Positions 47,790 through 58,600 of a stretch of DNA of 64,000 bases are shown piece after piece. The stretch is taken from contig JABAKD010000028.1 of assembly GCA_012845835.1 (NCBI GenBank), positions 6,548,796 to 6,612,795 on the forward strand, given 5' to 3'. Under the pieces are notes generated by a model that worked only from the letters and a program-made list of their open reading frames with translations, made no database searches and had not been told where the DNA came from. The DNA comes from Undaria pinnatifida (taxonomy: Eukaryota; Sar; Phaeophyceae; Laminariales; Alariaceae). A program made the translations under genes and the position numbers. Each line of letters starts with the position of its first letter. Position 1 is the first letter of the stretch.

Positions 47790-47960
47790 CAAATAACCGA
47801 CGCCTATGCTTCTAAAAAGAAAGATGCCGAGAGGTGTTCCCTAACTAAACTAATACCCGAAGGACAGCGTCGGTGCCACGTGCGCCCGCTCGCTCTGCGA
47901 GCCGCTTTTTTTTTTCTCTCTCACGAAAATCGAAGCTCAACTGAATCTACCCAGGCCGTC
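47790..47960 (-). pseudogene. decayed copy of the phosphatase-like last exon
   Basis: The minus strand reads ATTTTCGTGAGAGAGAAAAA.., then AGAGCGAGCGGGCGCACGTG and CACCGACGCTGTCC, matching the end of the exon at 48150-48230 (REKEKRLVERARMAPILSL) with indels. Confidence 0.6.
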
Positions 47961-47961
47961 A

Positions 47962-48135
47962 GCTCGCACCCTCTGTCCCACTGGAGTCCCAAATCCTGGG
48001 AATGTACACCCTCCGTTCCACTGCAGCCCCTAAATCCTGGCACCACACACCTCCCCTCTCATTGCAGCCCCAAATCCTGGAATCACACACTCTCTGTCCC
48101 GCTGCAGCCCCAAACCCTGGCACCACAGCCCTACG
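47962..48135 (+). repeat. minisatellite, about 43 bp unit, four copies
   Basis: Units contain CTGTCCCACTGCAGCCCC then AAATCCTGGCACCACACAC. They sit between the decayed and the intact copy of the phosphatase-like exon. Confidence 0.8.
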
Positions 48136-48149
48136 TCACGCACCAAAAC

Positions 48150-49093
48150 CTAAAACCCGAGGGACAGTATCGGCGCCATACGCGCTCGCTCTACCAACCG
48201 CTTCTCTTTCTCCCTCGCGAAATCCTCTTGGAGTCGTTGCAGACCCGCTGCCATCGACGGGGACAGGTCCATCGAGTCCCCTCGAGCGCAGGAGATGGCT
48301 AACAGCGTGTGCCGAACCCCCACACCGTGCTTTAGAAGCCGGTACGTGGCTATCACCGCGGCGGAGGTGCTGGTGCCGCTTCGACAATTCACCAGGATTT
48401 TTTTCCTTCTCCGGACCTGCCGATGGTCGTGGTGGCGGGGTGATAGAGGGGGTTAGCAGCTGACTGATTCTGTGATACCCACCCAAAAAAAAAAAGCGAT
48501 GTTCTTTAATAGCCGTTCCATGACTGCTCGACGCAAGGAAAGATGCTACGAATAAATAAACTTCAAGTGTATTCTTGTTTGCTGCAACGGACTATCGAAC
48601 GACGACGTCGGGTTGGCAAGGGGGACCGTACATTTCAGAAGACACGGCGGGGAACTGGTTTCAAAAGAGTAGCTTTGTCTGCAAAACGCAAAGCAACAGA
48701 CAACGCGGTGTTTATTGTGTTTTGACAGAGATCGTTTGTTTTGAGCGCAATTAAATGAAAGCCACACGGTTTAGTCTCCGCCGCCGTTTCTTAGAGTAGT
48801 AGTATCGCTAGTATCGCTAGTATCGCGTGCTTACCGCCTTGAACAAGAAGCTAGCGATGACCCTTGTGTGCTGAGCTACCATGATCCACGGCCTCTGCGA
48901 AGTGTCGTCGTCGTCCACCTGCCCTCGGCGAGCAAGGAAAAGTGCAAAACAATAGACAGCCGTTGGAACCGATACGTCCGGGGGAACAGCGCACACTAAA
49001 GATGGTCGTTGACAACGTTCGATGCCACTGAAGGCACGCCTCCGGAGCGCGAAATCTCTGAACGTAGGAGATGCCGCATCGCTATACTATAGT
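48150..49093 (-). CDS. dual-specificity-phosphatase-like protein, 3' exons; probable pseudophosphatase
   Basis: Last exon 48416-48150 (88 residues, TAG) follows the acceptor ATCGGCAG. The preceding exon ends at 48835 (AAGGCG then GTAAGC) and starts at 48918, or further up near 49093 in the same open frame. Joined in phase 0 they give a DSP core: an acidic VDDDDTSQ loop, a helix (VAQHTRVIASFLF), then KKILVNCRSGTSTSAAVI, the signature region. Active enzymes have H-C-x5-R; here it is N-C-R-S-G-T-S-T, so the Cys is kept but the His and the catalytic Arg are replaced. A long helix (LQEDFAREKEKRLVERAR) follows. By family knowledge, such a protein should bind phosphoprotein but not hydrolyse it. The 5' exons were not found. 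The gene lies 450 bp downstream of the PDZ-ankyrin gene. Confidence 0.65.
48505..48720. mobile_element. MITE-B copy, degraded, in a phosphatase-like intron
   Basis: TTCCATGACTGCTCGACGCA, GACGACGTCGGGTTGGCAAG and GGGGAACTGGTTTCAAAA match the copies at 55931-56205 and 57271-57523. The ends are eroded. Confidence 0.65.
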
Positions 49094-49370
49094 ATACGTG
49101 GGGGAGGGTTGGGCGGAAAACTTGCGAGACGGTCCACGCACCCAGACACCAGACGCGTGGCACGGTGGAAGTGGCCATTACTGTGCTGAGGTTCCCCGCT
49201 TGAGGGTCTCTCTAACCCTCACCCTAAGATTAGACTCTTTAGGAAATGTAATAAATAAAAATGCAGCGTCACGCACAATCCTTGTGGTCTGCTGTAGGTG
49301 CATGCAGTAGTCCAAATACACAAATGTTGTTCCAACGAACATTGAACAGTCCATCTCTTGGGAATCACCG

Positions 49371-49619
49371 TTAGTCAGAACTATCTAAACCAAGAAAAAC
49401 CACTGCGGCACCCCCGATCACAGCACGCCTCCGTGGCACTACCAGTCCCTCGCTCCGGCGCACCTCGACCTCCACGGTGAGGTTGTCCACGTCCGGGTCG
49501 TCGTCCAACCAGGCGAGCTTCTTGTCCGGAAACCGGGGATCTACTATCGTGAGAATCGCCTCAAAGCGCTGGTCGGAGGCCCACACCGGATGCGCCGCTG
49601 CGTGTGACCCCTGCCACAT
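49371..49619 (-). CDS. PDZ-ankyrin gene, last exon
   Basis: Follows a strong acceptor (CCATTTTCAG). 82 codons (MWQGSHAAAHPVW.., ..LAWLDDDPDVDNLTVEVEV.., ..GGAAVVFLGLDSSD) and TAA at 49371-49373. The domain is unrecognised; the alternating acidic and hydrophobic pattern suggests a beta-rich fold. Confidence 0.7.
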   Translation of the reverse strand: MWQGSHAAAHPVWASDQRFEAILTIVDPRFPDKKLAWLDDDPDVDNLTVEVEVRRSEGLVVPRRRAVIGGAAVVFLGLDSSD

Positions 49620-52600
49620 CTGAAAATGGTTGCAGGTTCGCAGTGGGCGGCGAAGAGTTGAGGAGGGTGGGGGTAGGTACTCAGTAGCATGCGTGTCCGT
49701 AAATCCTTGCATCCCACAACGCCGAAAAGGCGCACGTTGTTGGGTTTTCACCGACCAGGCAGTTATTTGTTACACCAAGGGGGGGGGGGGGGGGTCGAAG
49801 TTTTTTTTCTTTCTTTGGTTGTGGGCGTTTCTTGTTTGCGGTTTAGTGGCTTCCTTCTACCCCTTCGAACTCCTAACCATTTTACCGTTCTGTGCTCTCA
49901 ACGGTGGCTACTCCTGCGTCTGTTTTGCCCAGTATCCATTTCATCCCTACCCGCATCTGCCCCACGTCCCGCCCATCGAAATATCCGTTTGTTTTTGTTA
50001 GCAACGTCTACACATACCCGCTTCATCTTCTCCTCAAGCATTCATCTACTTTCGTTCTAGCTTAGCTATAACGTACTCCTCCTATCGTTCCGTCTAGTTC
50101 TACTTGTCGTACATCTTGTGTGTGTGCCTCTCTTCTTACTCATTTAGCCTGCCTGTTTGTCTGCCTCATCCCACCATTATACTGCTGGGTTGCATACCAT
50201 CAACCTCTTCCCTCTGACTTTACTTACTGCGGCCGTTACCAATTGCTCCCATCCCTCTATGATCCTCGCTCATGCAATATCCCAATCTATGTCGTCGCTC
50301 TGTGCTGTACCTATGCGTCGTTTTTGATCCGATAGTTCAAAAAATAAATGCGTCTGCATTTTGGGCCATCTCTTGAAACTTTTGCTATTTATGTTTCACT
50401 TCTAGTTTTATATATTCTCCGTCTCTGTACAGTTTCCGACCGCGCAAAAATTGATCACTCTCGTCTGTTGACTCTCTGTTACTCTGTTCACAGGGGAGGG
50501 GGTGAAAATGGACTTTTTATATTCTGGTTTGGCGCTGTGTTAGACATCCCTTTTTTCGCGATAATGTTATCGTCGAGGAGACAAACACTCCGGTCAGTTT
50601 TCACTCGGACTCAGCAGCTTCGACCCACAGGTCTGGCAGGGTGGGTGAGAAGAGGGGGAGTGTCACGGAGTGCCGCCAACGGGAATGGTATTGTAGGCGC
50701 ATGATTGTGCACACCTGAAGGATTAGAGGTGATGTACGCAGTCTGGTAGGTTTTGCTTGTGCTCCAAGAACACTGAACAGTCTTTCTCCGCTCAACGAAC
50801 GCCCTACCGCGTTCTTTGCCATGGTTGCTGGGTGCTGCGAGTTCGTACACCGCAGCGCGGCATGCGGTTGTGCTTACGGACATCGAAAGCTTAAAACATA
50901 CATGGCCTCGTCCTTTGCCTCAGTAGACTGCGAAGAACGGAGCTCCCACCCCGGCGAAACATTGGACGCGCGTGGTACGATAGAGGTATACCTTTTTTTG
51001 GCATTTTTTTTCTGAATGACCCAAAATCGTCGGAAGTAGGCCATTTTTTTTGCATGATTCTCCTCGTTGTGTACCTGGGCCATGTTTTTTTTTGTCCGGT
51101 CTAGCAGTTTATTTTTATCAAAAATCAGTATTTTGGGAGAGGTATCAAGCTCCCAAAATGAGAAACCTCGGGAAAAAAATGGTGCACTTCTATCGTAGCA
51201 CGCGTCAGTTGTCCTACTTTTCTTCGCCCAAGCTTTTTCTTGTGAACGCTTATGACCCTCCCCCCTCACCCCATCCATCACATAGCTCTCCCGCTGCTGG
51301 GGTTGGCGTCGGTTGGTAACGACGCTGGTAAACACGCCTCTGGCGTGAACTAGACCACCTGGGTACCGTGTTTTGATTATCGTCTTTATTGTTTGGCGGT
51401 AACCGAGATGGTGTTGAGTTAGATCATATCGTGCGGACTGAAGGACCTCAGTTCCTCGTAAGGGGGGTGATATCACCTAGTGTGCATAAGGCAAGGCGCC
51501 AACCAGGGATTTACAGGGTATCCCCGTTGTTGTCTCTGGAAGCTGCCACACCAGAAAACAAGTAAATTAATTCGAAGCTATCGTCATTCATATGCAAGAA
51601 AGTACGCCCAAGGTGTGGAAGTCCGCCTCAGAAGTGGTTCTTGGCAGCACAAGTGGTTCTTGCTAGGATTCAGCTCACCCTTCGTTCGACTCGCCGAACT
51701 CCTCAAGGTGCTTCGCACTTGGTGCACGCGATGCCTGCCTGGTCCTTGAAACCCCAACGTGCTCCGTCCCCGCATTGTAGGGATGCGAGGGTCTATCGTC
51801 TTGAGGCTACGGTTATTCATTATATAGGTACACCCTTCCCCCTCACCCCCCCCCTCCCCCCCCGTCGGCTTTCTCTACGCGCAGTTTCGAGGTATGTTCT
51901 CACCCGTGCTCCGGATTCCGTGAGGACCTCGTGTGCAGGTTCTGCCCTCAAGAACGCCTCCAACAGGGCGGATGTTTTTATTTGTCGTGCATTTAACGCC
52001 GCGTCCAGAGGAGTCTGGCCGGTCTTTTGCAGAAGCGAGTGGTGTCAGGTAAAACGAACAAGGGATATGTGGTGAGGTGAAATCATGTATGGAAGCCGGA
52101 ATTCGTAGGTGGTACTCGTAGTTGGTCTGGATACACAACAGTCACCACGCAAAGTAGACTATACCGGGAGTTGGAGTGAAAAGTCCATATATTTCATCCG
52201 ATTTGTTTTTGTTTTTGCACCTCCCATGCACCCACCCACTCACCCATCCACCCACCCACCCACCCATTCATCCACACCCACCCACTCATCTACACCCACA
52301 TCATGAGAGCAGCTATCGTCTTTTTTTCAGGGTTTTTTTACGAGGCAATAGTACAACACGTTACTAACGTCAATGATTTTTTTAGAGTTTGTAGAGGAGT
52401 TATATACCCTTCATGGGAGACGACCCCCCGCAATTTTTCAATTTTCAGGCACGGGCGTCGTAGCTGCGCCGCAACCTGTAAAATAACTCGGGAAGCCGGG
52501 GCGATCGTTGATATTTGTATTGTGGCTTTTGGTTCGATTGCTCCTGTTTCACTGCATGCCCGCGGGTCGTCACTCTGGCAGCACTCCAGACAGCAGGCGC

Positions 52601-55600
52601 GTTCGTCTGTGCTCACGACTACCGTGCGGTTCCTACGGTGCAGGCAGCCGCTGTAGTTTGTAGCCGCGAGTTGGTTAGTTGTGGGAACGGGGGAACTCTA
52701 TGTTGTAGTTGAGTGGATGTCCGCGGCCATGTTCAGTTTGCACATTGGACCTTTTCACTTGTGCGCCTTCTTCGTATCGTGCGTTTTAGGCGGGAAAGCG
52801 TAGTATTTCCCGGATCAATTTTGATTTGTTGGTTTTTCGGATCTTCCTAGGGCTCAGCACCTTTGTGTGACCACGAACTCTAGATTATTACAAGAGGTAA
52901 TGTGAGACGACAACAACAACAACAACTCCCACACTCACCCACACACGCGCAAGTCATGCACAAACACACACACCTTACTGGTGGCATACGGAGACGCTCG
53001 TCTCGACAGTAGCCCCTCCGCCACCTTCACCATGCCGATGTGAGCCGCGCAGTGCAGCGCGGTCCACCCCCACTCGATGTCCAGCGCACGGAGCGCGACG
53101 GAGTGCTCTAGGAACAGCGAAGCCATGTCGTCGCTCTTGGACAGGATGGCGTGCATCAGCGGAGTTCGCCTCTGGGGGGAGGGAAGAGGGGGTATGGATC
53201 GATACGCAGTTGGGAGTTATCGTGAGGTGGGGTTGAGATGGTGGGGAGGGGTGCACCATTTTTTCCCTGAAGGTTCTTGGCTTGAAGAGCTCTATACCTC
53301 ACCCAAAAAAAGTTTTTCAATACTTTTTTTTAGTAACGCAGTTGTTGAGAGTTATCATGAGGTGGGGTGGGAGTTGCGGGGGGGGGGGGGGGGGGGGGGG
53401 GGAGGCAAGGGCATCCTTTTTTCCCTGCAAGGCTCTTGATTTTTGAGGAGCTCTATACCTCACCCAAAAACAAACTTTTTTGACTGAAAATTGCAACCTG
53501 ATAAACAAACCCATGGGCTAGGTACGCAAAAGCTAAAAACACTGCGAAAACTAAAACGACCTTTTCAACAATTTTGGGTTTAAAACTCCAAAGTTGGGAC
53601 TTGAACTCGAGGGGAAAATTGAGGACGAAAATCGACGATTATTACGGCATCATCGGCCGCTGATGGTTGGGAGATGACAAAAATTGTGCCCGAACTACAA
53701 CAGTACAAAACCTCGTACGGGGCGGGACGAGACGGGACGGGTGCAGCATGATCCCTACTCGTACCGCTGCCCACTCACGCTATACTCCTAGATGCTTGAA
53801 AATATCGCAACATAGTGTTGGGTCGGAAAACGCAAATTGTAATAGTAATAGTAATGAAACCGACAACTATCATATACCGGGTAGTATATAAACCCAAGCA
53901 CAACACCACCCACAAAAAAGCAGGGTTTGAAACTTTTGAAAAAAATTGTGAGAAAACCTGTTCCTAATCTATTTTTTCCATGATTTCTCGCGTGTTGGGT
54001 TGGGTTGGTCTCGAATTGTGACCCTCAAAAGTTTCAGCACGGTTACTCTATATTTTTTCTACCGGGACTACTACCTAACGAAAGCTGATGTCCCGCAAAA
54101 CACGCTATCGGGCTGACATTACTAATAGCGCGTAAAGTCGCCAACTAGATAGTACTTGTCCAGGTCACAACTAGCAGCTGAGTGAGGCAAGTTGCCTATC
54201 TCGGCATCGATGCATCTTATTGGAGCACTTCTGGCTCGATGCGCAGCGTTCACGAGGAAAAACTACCAGACAAGCCAGGTACTACAGTAGCATATGGCAT
54301 ACTGGCCTTTTTCTTCCCCTATCAACTATGGTAACGATTGATTTATAGTAGGGTACGACTACATCAGGCGGTTGGATTTTGCTTCGCCTCCCAAGTAGCA
54401 ACTAGCAACTACTAGGTCTGAAGCCCGTTAGAAATACCCCACAACTGAGGGGCTACTTGCCAGCAAGATACACCATTGTTGGTTCTATAGCCCTACCCAA
54501 CTGAGCTACTTAGCTACTTGGTCACGTGACCCTAGGTAGCTCAGTGGGTAGTGCTAGATAACCAACAAAGGGTGGTGTGTCGTGAGTTCGATTCTCGCCG
54601 ACTGACTCTATATTTTTTATTTTCGAGCGTGCGCGCCGCTGGAAAACACTATGTAATGTTATGATAGCATGGTCCCCGAAGATTGCTGTAGCACGCGTCG
54701 AGGGGAAAGAGCCCCGGAGATCCCTGTTACGAAGTCGGCGAGATTCCATCAACGAACTCACAAAACAAAATATAGAGTATATACACACATCGTTGGTTAT
54801 GTAGCACAACCCACAGAGACACTGAGTGACGGCACTAACTACCTCAGTCGATAGTGCTACGATAGGGCTGCACACCGCTTTTTTTGTTAATACTACCCCT
54901 CAATTTGGGAGCTTAACACCTCTCCCAAAAGCTGGTTTTGGAGAAGAAAAAAAACTGCTATAAACCGGATGAAAATCCCATGGCCTAGGTGCACAACGAG
55001 GATCTTGCGAAAAGAAAAAAGGGCAATTTCCGACGATTTTGGGTTAAGGAGTGTCTTAAGTCATTCAGAACCCATTTCAGGCGAAAAGTGCTACCTCTAC
55101 CGTAGCACGCGTCAGTAGTTCAGTGGGTAGTGCTATAATAGGGATTCAGTAGTTCAGCGGGTAGTGCTATGAAACCAACCTGGAAACGTCGCAGGGATTG
55201 AGCACTATACAACCAACAACCATAACCAAGGAGTTATAGAGAGCGCCGACTATTATGATAGCGCAGTGGTGATGGCGTATCAGCATGTAGCAAAGTTTGC
55301 CGGTCACCCCGGTGGCGTGTCAGGGTATCCTCGAGCCTGGTGTAGCTCAGTTTCGTGAGCTCGAGTCCCCCCTAGTGCGTACTCGCATTAGTTCGCAGGG
55401 ACTTTTATTGCGCACAAATTGACTAGCGGAGAGCGCGAGAGCGTGAATTAGCAACACTCGATGAAAAATCGACGAGCAGTGGGATTCCTGAACCCTATAT
55501 GCTCGATAAATATTGAAGCCAAAAGAACCGGGGGGGGGGAAAGGGACGACACCTGTGTGTGACCACGGATTGTCCAGAAGAAGCTGGAAAGTAGAAGTGT

Positions 55601-58600
55601 GCCGAAAAAGACTAAAAAGAAGTCCACGGGCAACTTAAAACTTCACACATTGGCGAGTCAAGGACATCTCATGACGCATGCTACGGTGAAGAAGGGGCAC
55701 CGGCTCTTGTTTTCCTTACTGAGGGTGGTGGCTTGATGACCTACTCTATACCCCACCCAAAACCCGATTTTGAGACAAACAAACAAAATCTCCCCCGATG
55801 AACAATCGAATGGCCTAGTCTAGGTATGTATTACAAAATATTCATGTTACCAAAAAAAAGAAATGAAATTCTGACGATTTTGAGGTAAGGAGCCCCGGTC
55901 ATTCAGAAAACCAAAACAGCCAAGGACTGATTCTTACTACGATAGCCCCCCGCAAAACCAGTAATTTTCTCTAACGAACGTTTCATGGCTGCTCGATACA
56001 AGGAAGGATACCATTGAAAACATACTAGATACCCATATATTTTCTTTGGATGCAAAGGTCTATCGATCGATGACGTCGGGGAGGGTGTCGTGTTGTCGAG
56101 GGACACCGTCGTATTTCAGGAGATACGACCGGGAACTGGTTTTTGAAACCGGCGATTTTCGTTGAAAGAAAAGTCGGGGGGGCTACCGTAGTAAGACTCC
56201 CGGGGGATGGTGCAGTACAGCAGTAGCATTATGTAGGACGAGCTGATACGATAGAGGTATTAAGGTATACCTTTTTTTGGCGAAAATGTTTTCTGAAACA
56301 CGGGGGGGCTACCGTAGTAAGACTCCAAAAATGTTTTGTTTTGTACTTCAATGCGCTATGTCCATCGTAGCACGCGTCTCACCGCTCTGTCCAAGACGTC
56401 TATCTTGGCGTGTCGCGATATTAGCCAGCGTACGGACGTTGTCTCGCCCCTTCTTGCCGCCACGATCAGCGGCGTCTCCATCTGCTCCGCCACAGAGAGT
56501 GACAAGCGAAAGAAAACAAAGATGTGCAGACGTGTTGGGAGTTCGTTAGGGCCTTGACATGAGCTTATGTTTACGAAAAAATGACGCGTAAAACCTTCAA
56601 TGATGTTGAGGCTTAAGCCAGTAAAAGATTGCGAACGATAACGAGTTGGAAAGACGGTGAGTTTTCGTTAAGGGCACGGGCATAAGAGGATGTCCACGCA
56701 AAAAAAAGACGAGGAAAACCTTCGATGGATTGTTGAGGCCGAGTCAGCAAAGGATCGTGAACGAAAAAACGAGTCGACTTAAAAAAGACCCCGTAAGCTG
56801 TGTATTCCTGTGGAGAGACGCTTTGAACCGCTGAGCTATGCTGCCAGAGCCGGACTGTCATGGTGTGTATCTCTGATAGATGCTTAGGCCGAGAAATCAG
56901 ACGATGTCTACGAAAGCGAGCAGTGGGGCGACGCCAACATAGGCCGTTCTGAAAAGGAAACGAACGGAGGAGTCACCGCACGGTACGGATCGCCTTTTTT
57001 GGAGGCAAACATTTCTGCCCTTCTGACTGGTGGAGCTCCTGGGGTGTGGACCCATCGGTTAGAGTATGGCATTTTTTATTACGAGAGTACATTCGTTTTG
57101 GGACTGGAGTCATGGAATTATTATTGGTGGGAATGCGCGAACGGGTTGTCTCCGAAGTCACGTTTGGGGTGGGATACTGTTCTGGCCTGTTTACGGTGGG
57201 AGCTCAGAAACTTCTTAGAATCTGCCGAACTCCTATCGTGGGATGGACGCGCGTGCTACGATAGAGGACTGGCTCTACGATACAGCCCCCCCAAAATACC
57301 AGCGATTTTCTTTGACGAAGGTTTCATGGCTGCTCGACAAAAGGAAGGCTGCTATCAAATCAAGGTCTCCATACGTTTCTGGTTTGCAAAGGACTACTAC
57401 ACTATCGAGCAATGACGTCGGGGTGGCAAGGGGCAACGTATTTCAGGAGAATTGGCCGGGAGCTGCTCTCAAAACCGGCGATTTCGTTAAAGAAAAAATG
57501 GGGGGGCTACGGCAGTAAGACTCAGAGGCAGCACTTTTTTCGACGTATTTTGCTTCTGAACGACCGCCCCTCCTTAGCCCATTGCCGTTGGAATGTGGTT
57601 GCCGCTTTTCATAATGCCAGAACGTTTCGTAAACCTAGCGGGGGCCATGATTTTTTTTTGGTTGTTTTCGGGTTGAACTTTCAGTTTAGTTAAAAATGGA
57701 TTTTATTTCTTTTTTTTACGGTGAGGTACATGGAGAGCTCCTCGAGCGAGGCGCCCCGGAAGAAAAACAAAAAAGACGGTGTGTATCTCTACCGTAGCAT
57801 ACGTCGAGATAGGAGTATTAAGGTATACCTTTTCTTGTCTAAAATGTCTCGATGGCTCGTGGACCCGTGTCGCGATAGGAGTATTGTGTATACCTTTTCT
57901 TGTCTGAAATGTCTCGTTGACTCGGGAACCCGTGCCGCGATAGGAGTATTAAGGTGTACCTTTTCTTGTCTAAAATGTCTCGATGAATCGGGGACCCGTG
58001 CCGCGATAGGAGTATTAAGGTGTACCTTTTCTTGTCTAAAATATCTCGATAACCCGTGGACCCGTGCCGCGATAGGAGTATTAAGGTATATCTTTTCTTG
58101 TCTCAAATATCTCGATGACTCGGGAACCCGTGCCGCGATAGGAGTATTAAGGTATACCGTTTTTTGTCTAAAACATTTCTAAATGGTACCTAGGGGTTAC
58201 TATCAACCTCAAAATGGTCGAAATGCCATTTTTGTTTGCGCACGCACGATTACTTTTTTTTACTATAAGCACCTCTAGCTAGACCATGGCATCGTTCATC
58301 GGGCGTGCACATTTTCGTCTCTCTCAAAAATCGCTCTTTTTTGGGGGAGTGGGTGGGATATTACAGAGCTCCACGTCATCGTGTTAGGCATCCTCAGAAT
58401 CACATGGGGGGAGCAATCTGATGAATGCCACACGATCAAGGTAGAACCTTTCGAGGCAGAAATATTTCTGGATTTCTGGATGACATACAGTACGGTGCTC
58501 CTTATGACCCAAAAACGCGTGCTACGACGAAAGAGGTGCACCACGTTTTTTTTCTGGAGTTCCTCGTTTTAGGAGCTTAAGACACAAACTGCTTAATGGA

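Noticed and set aside
54522..54875. 117-codon minus-strand frame containing a GENRTHD-type peptide
   Set aside because: This peptide is the reverse translation of a tRNA box B and is a known artefact of SINE heads.
56777..56850. tRNA gene on the minus strand (GCATAGCTCAGCGGTT)
   Set aside because: Only a D-arm-like half is present; no T-arm or pairing acceptor stem.
57721..58182. Repeat protein of 22-residue units on both strands
   Set aside because: The DNA unit is 66 bp and derives from a transposon end; openness on both strands is a by-product.
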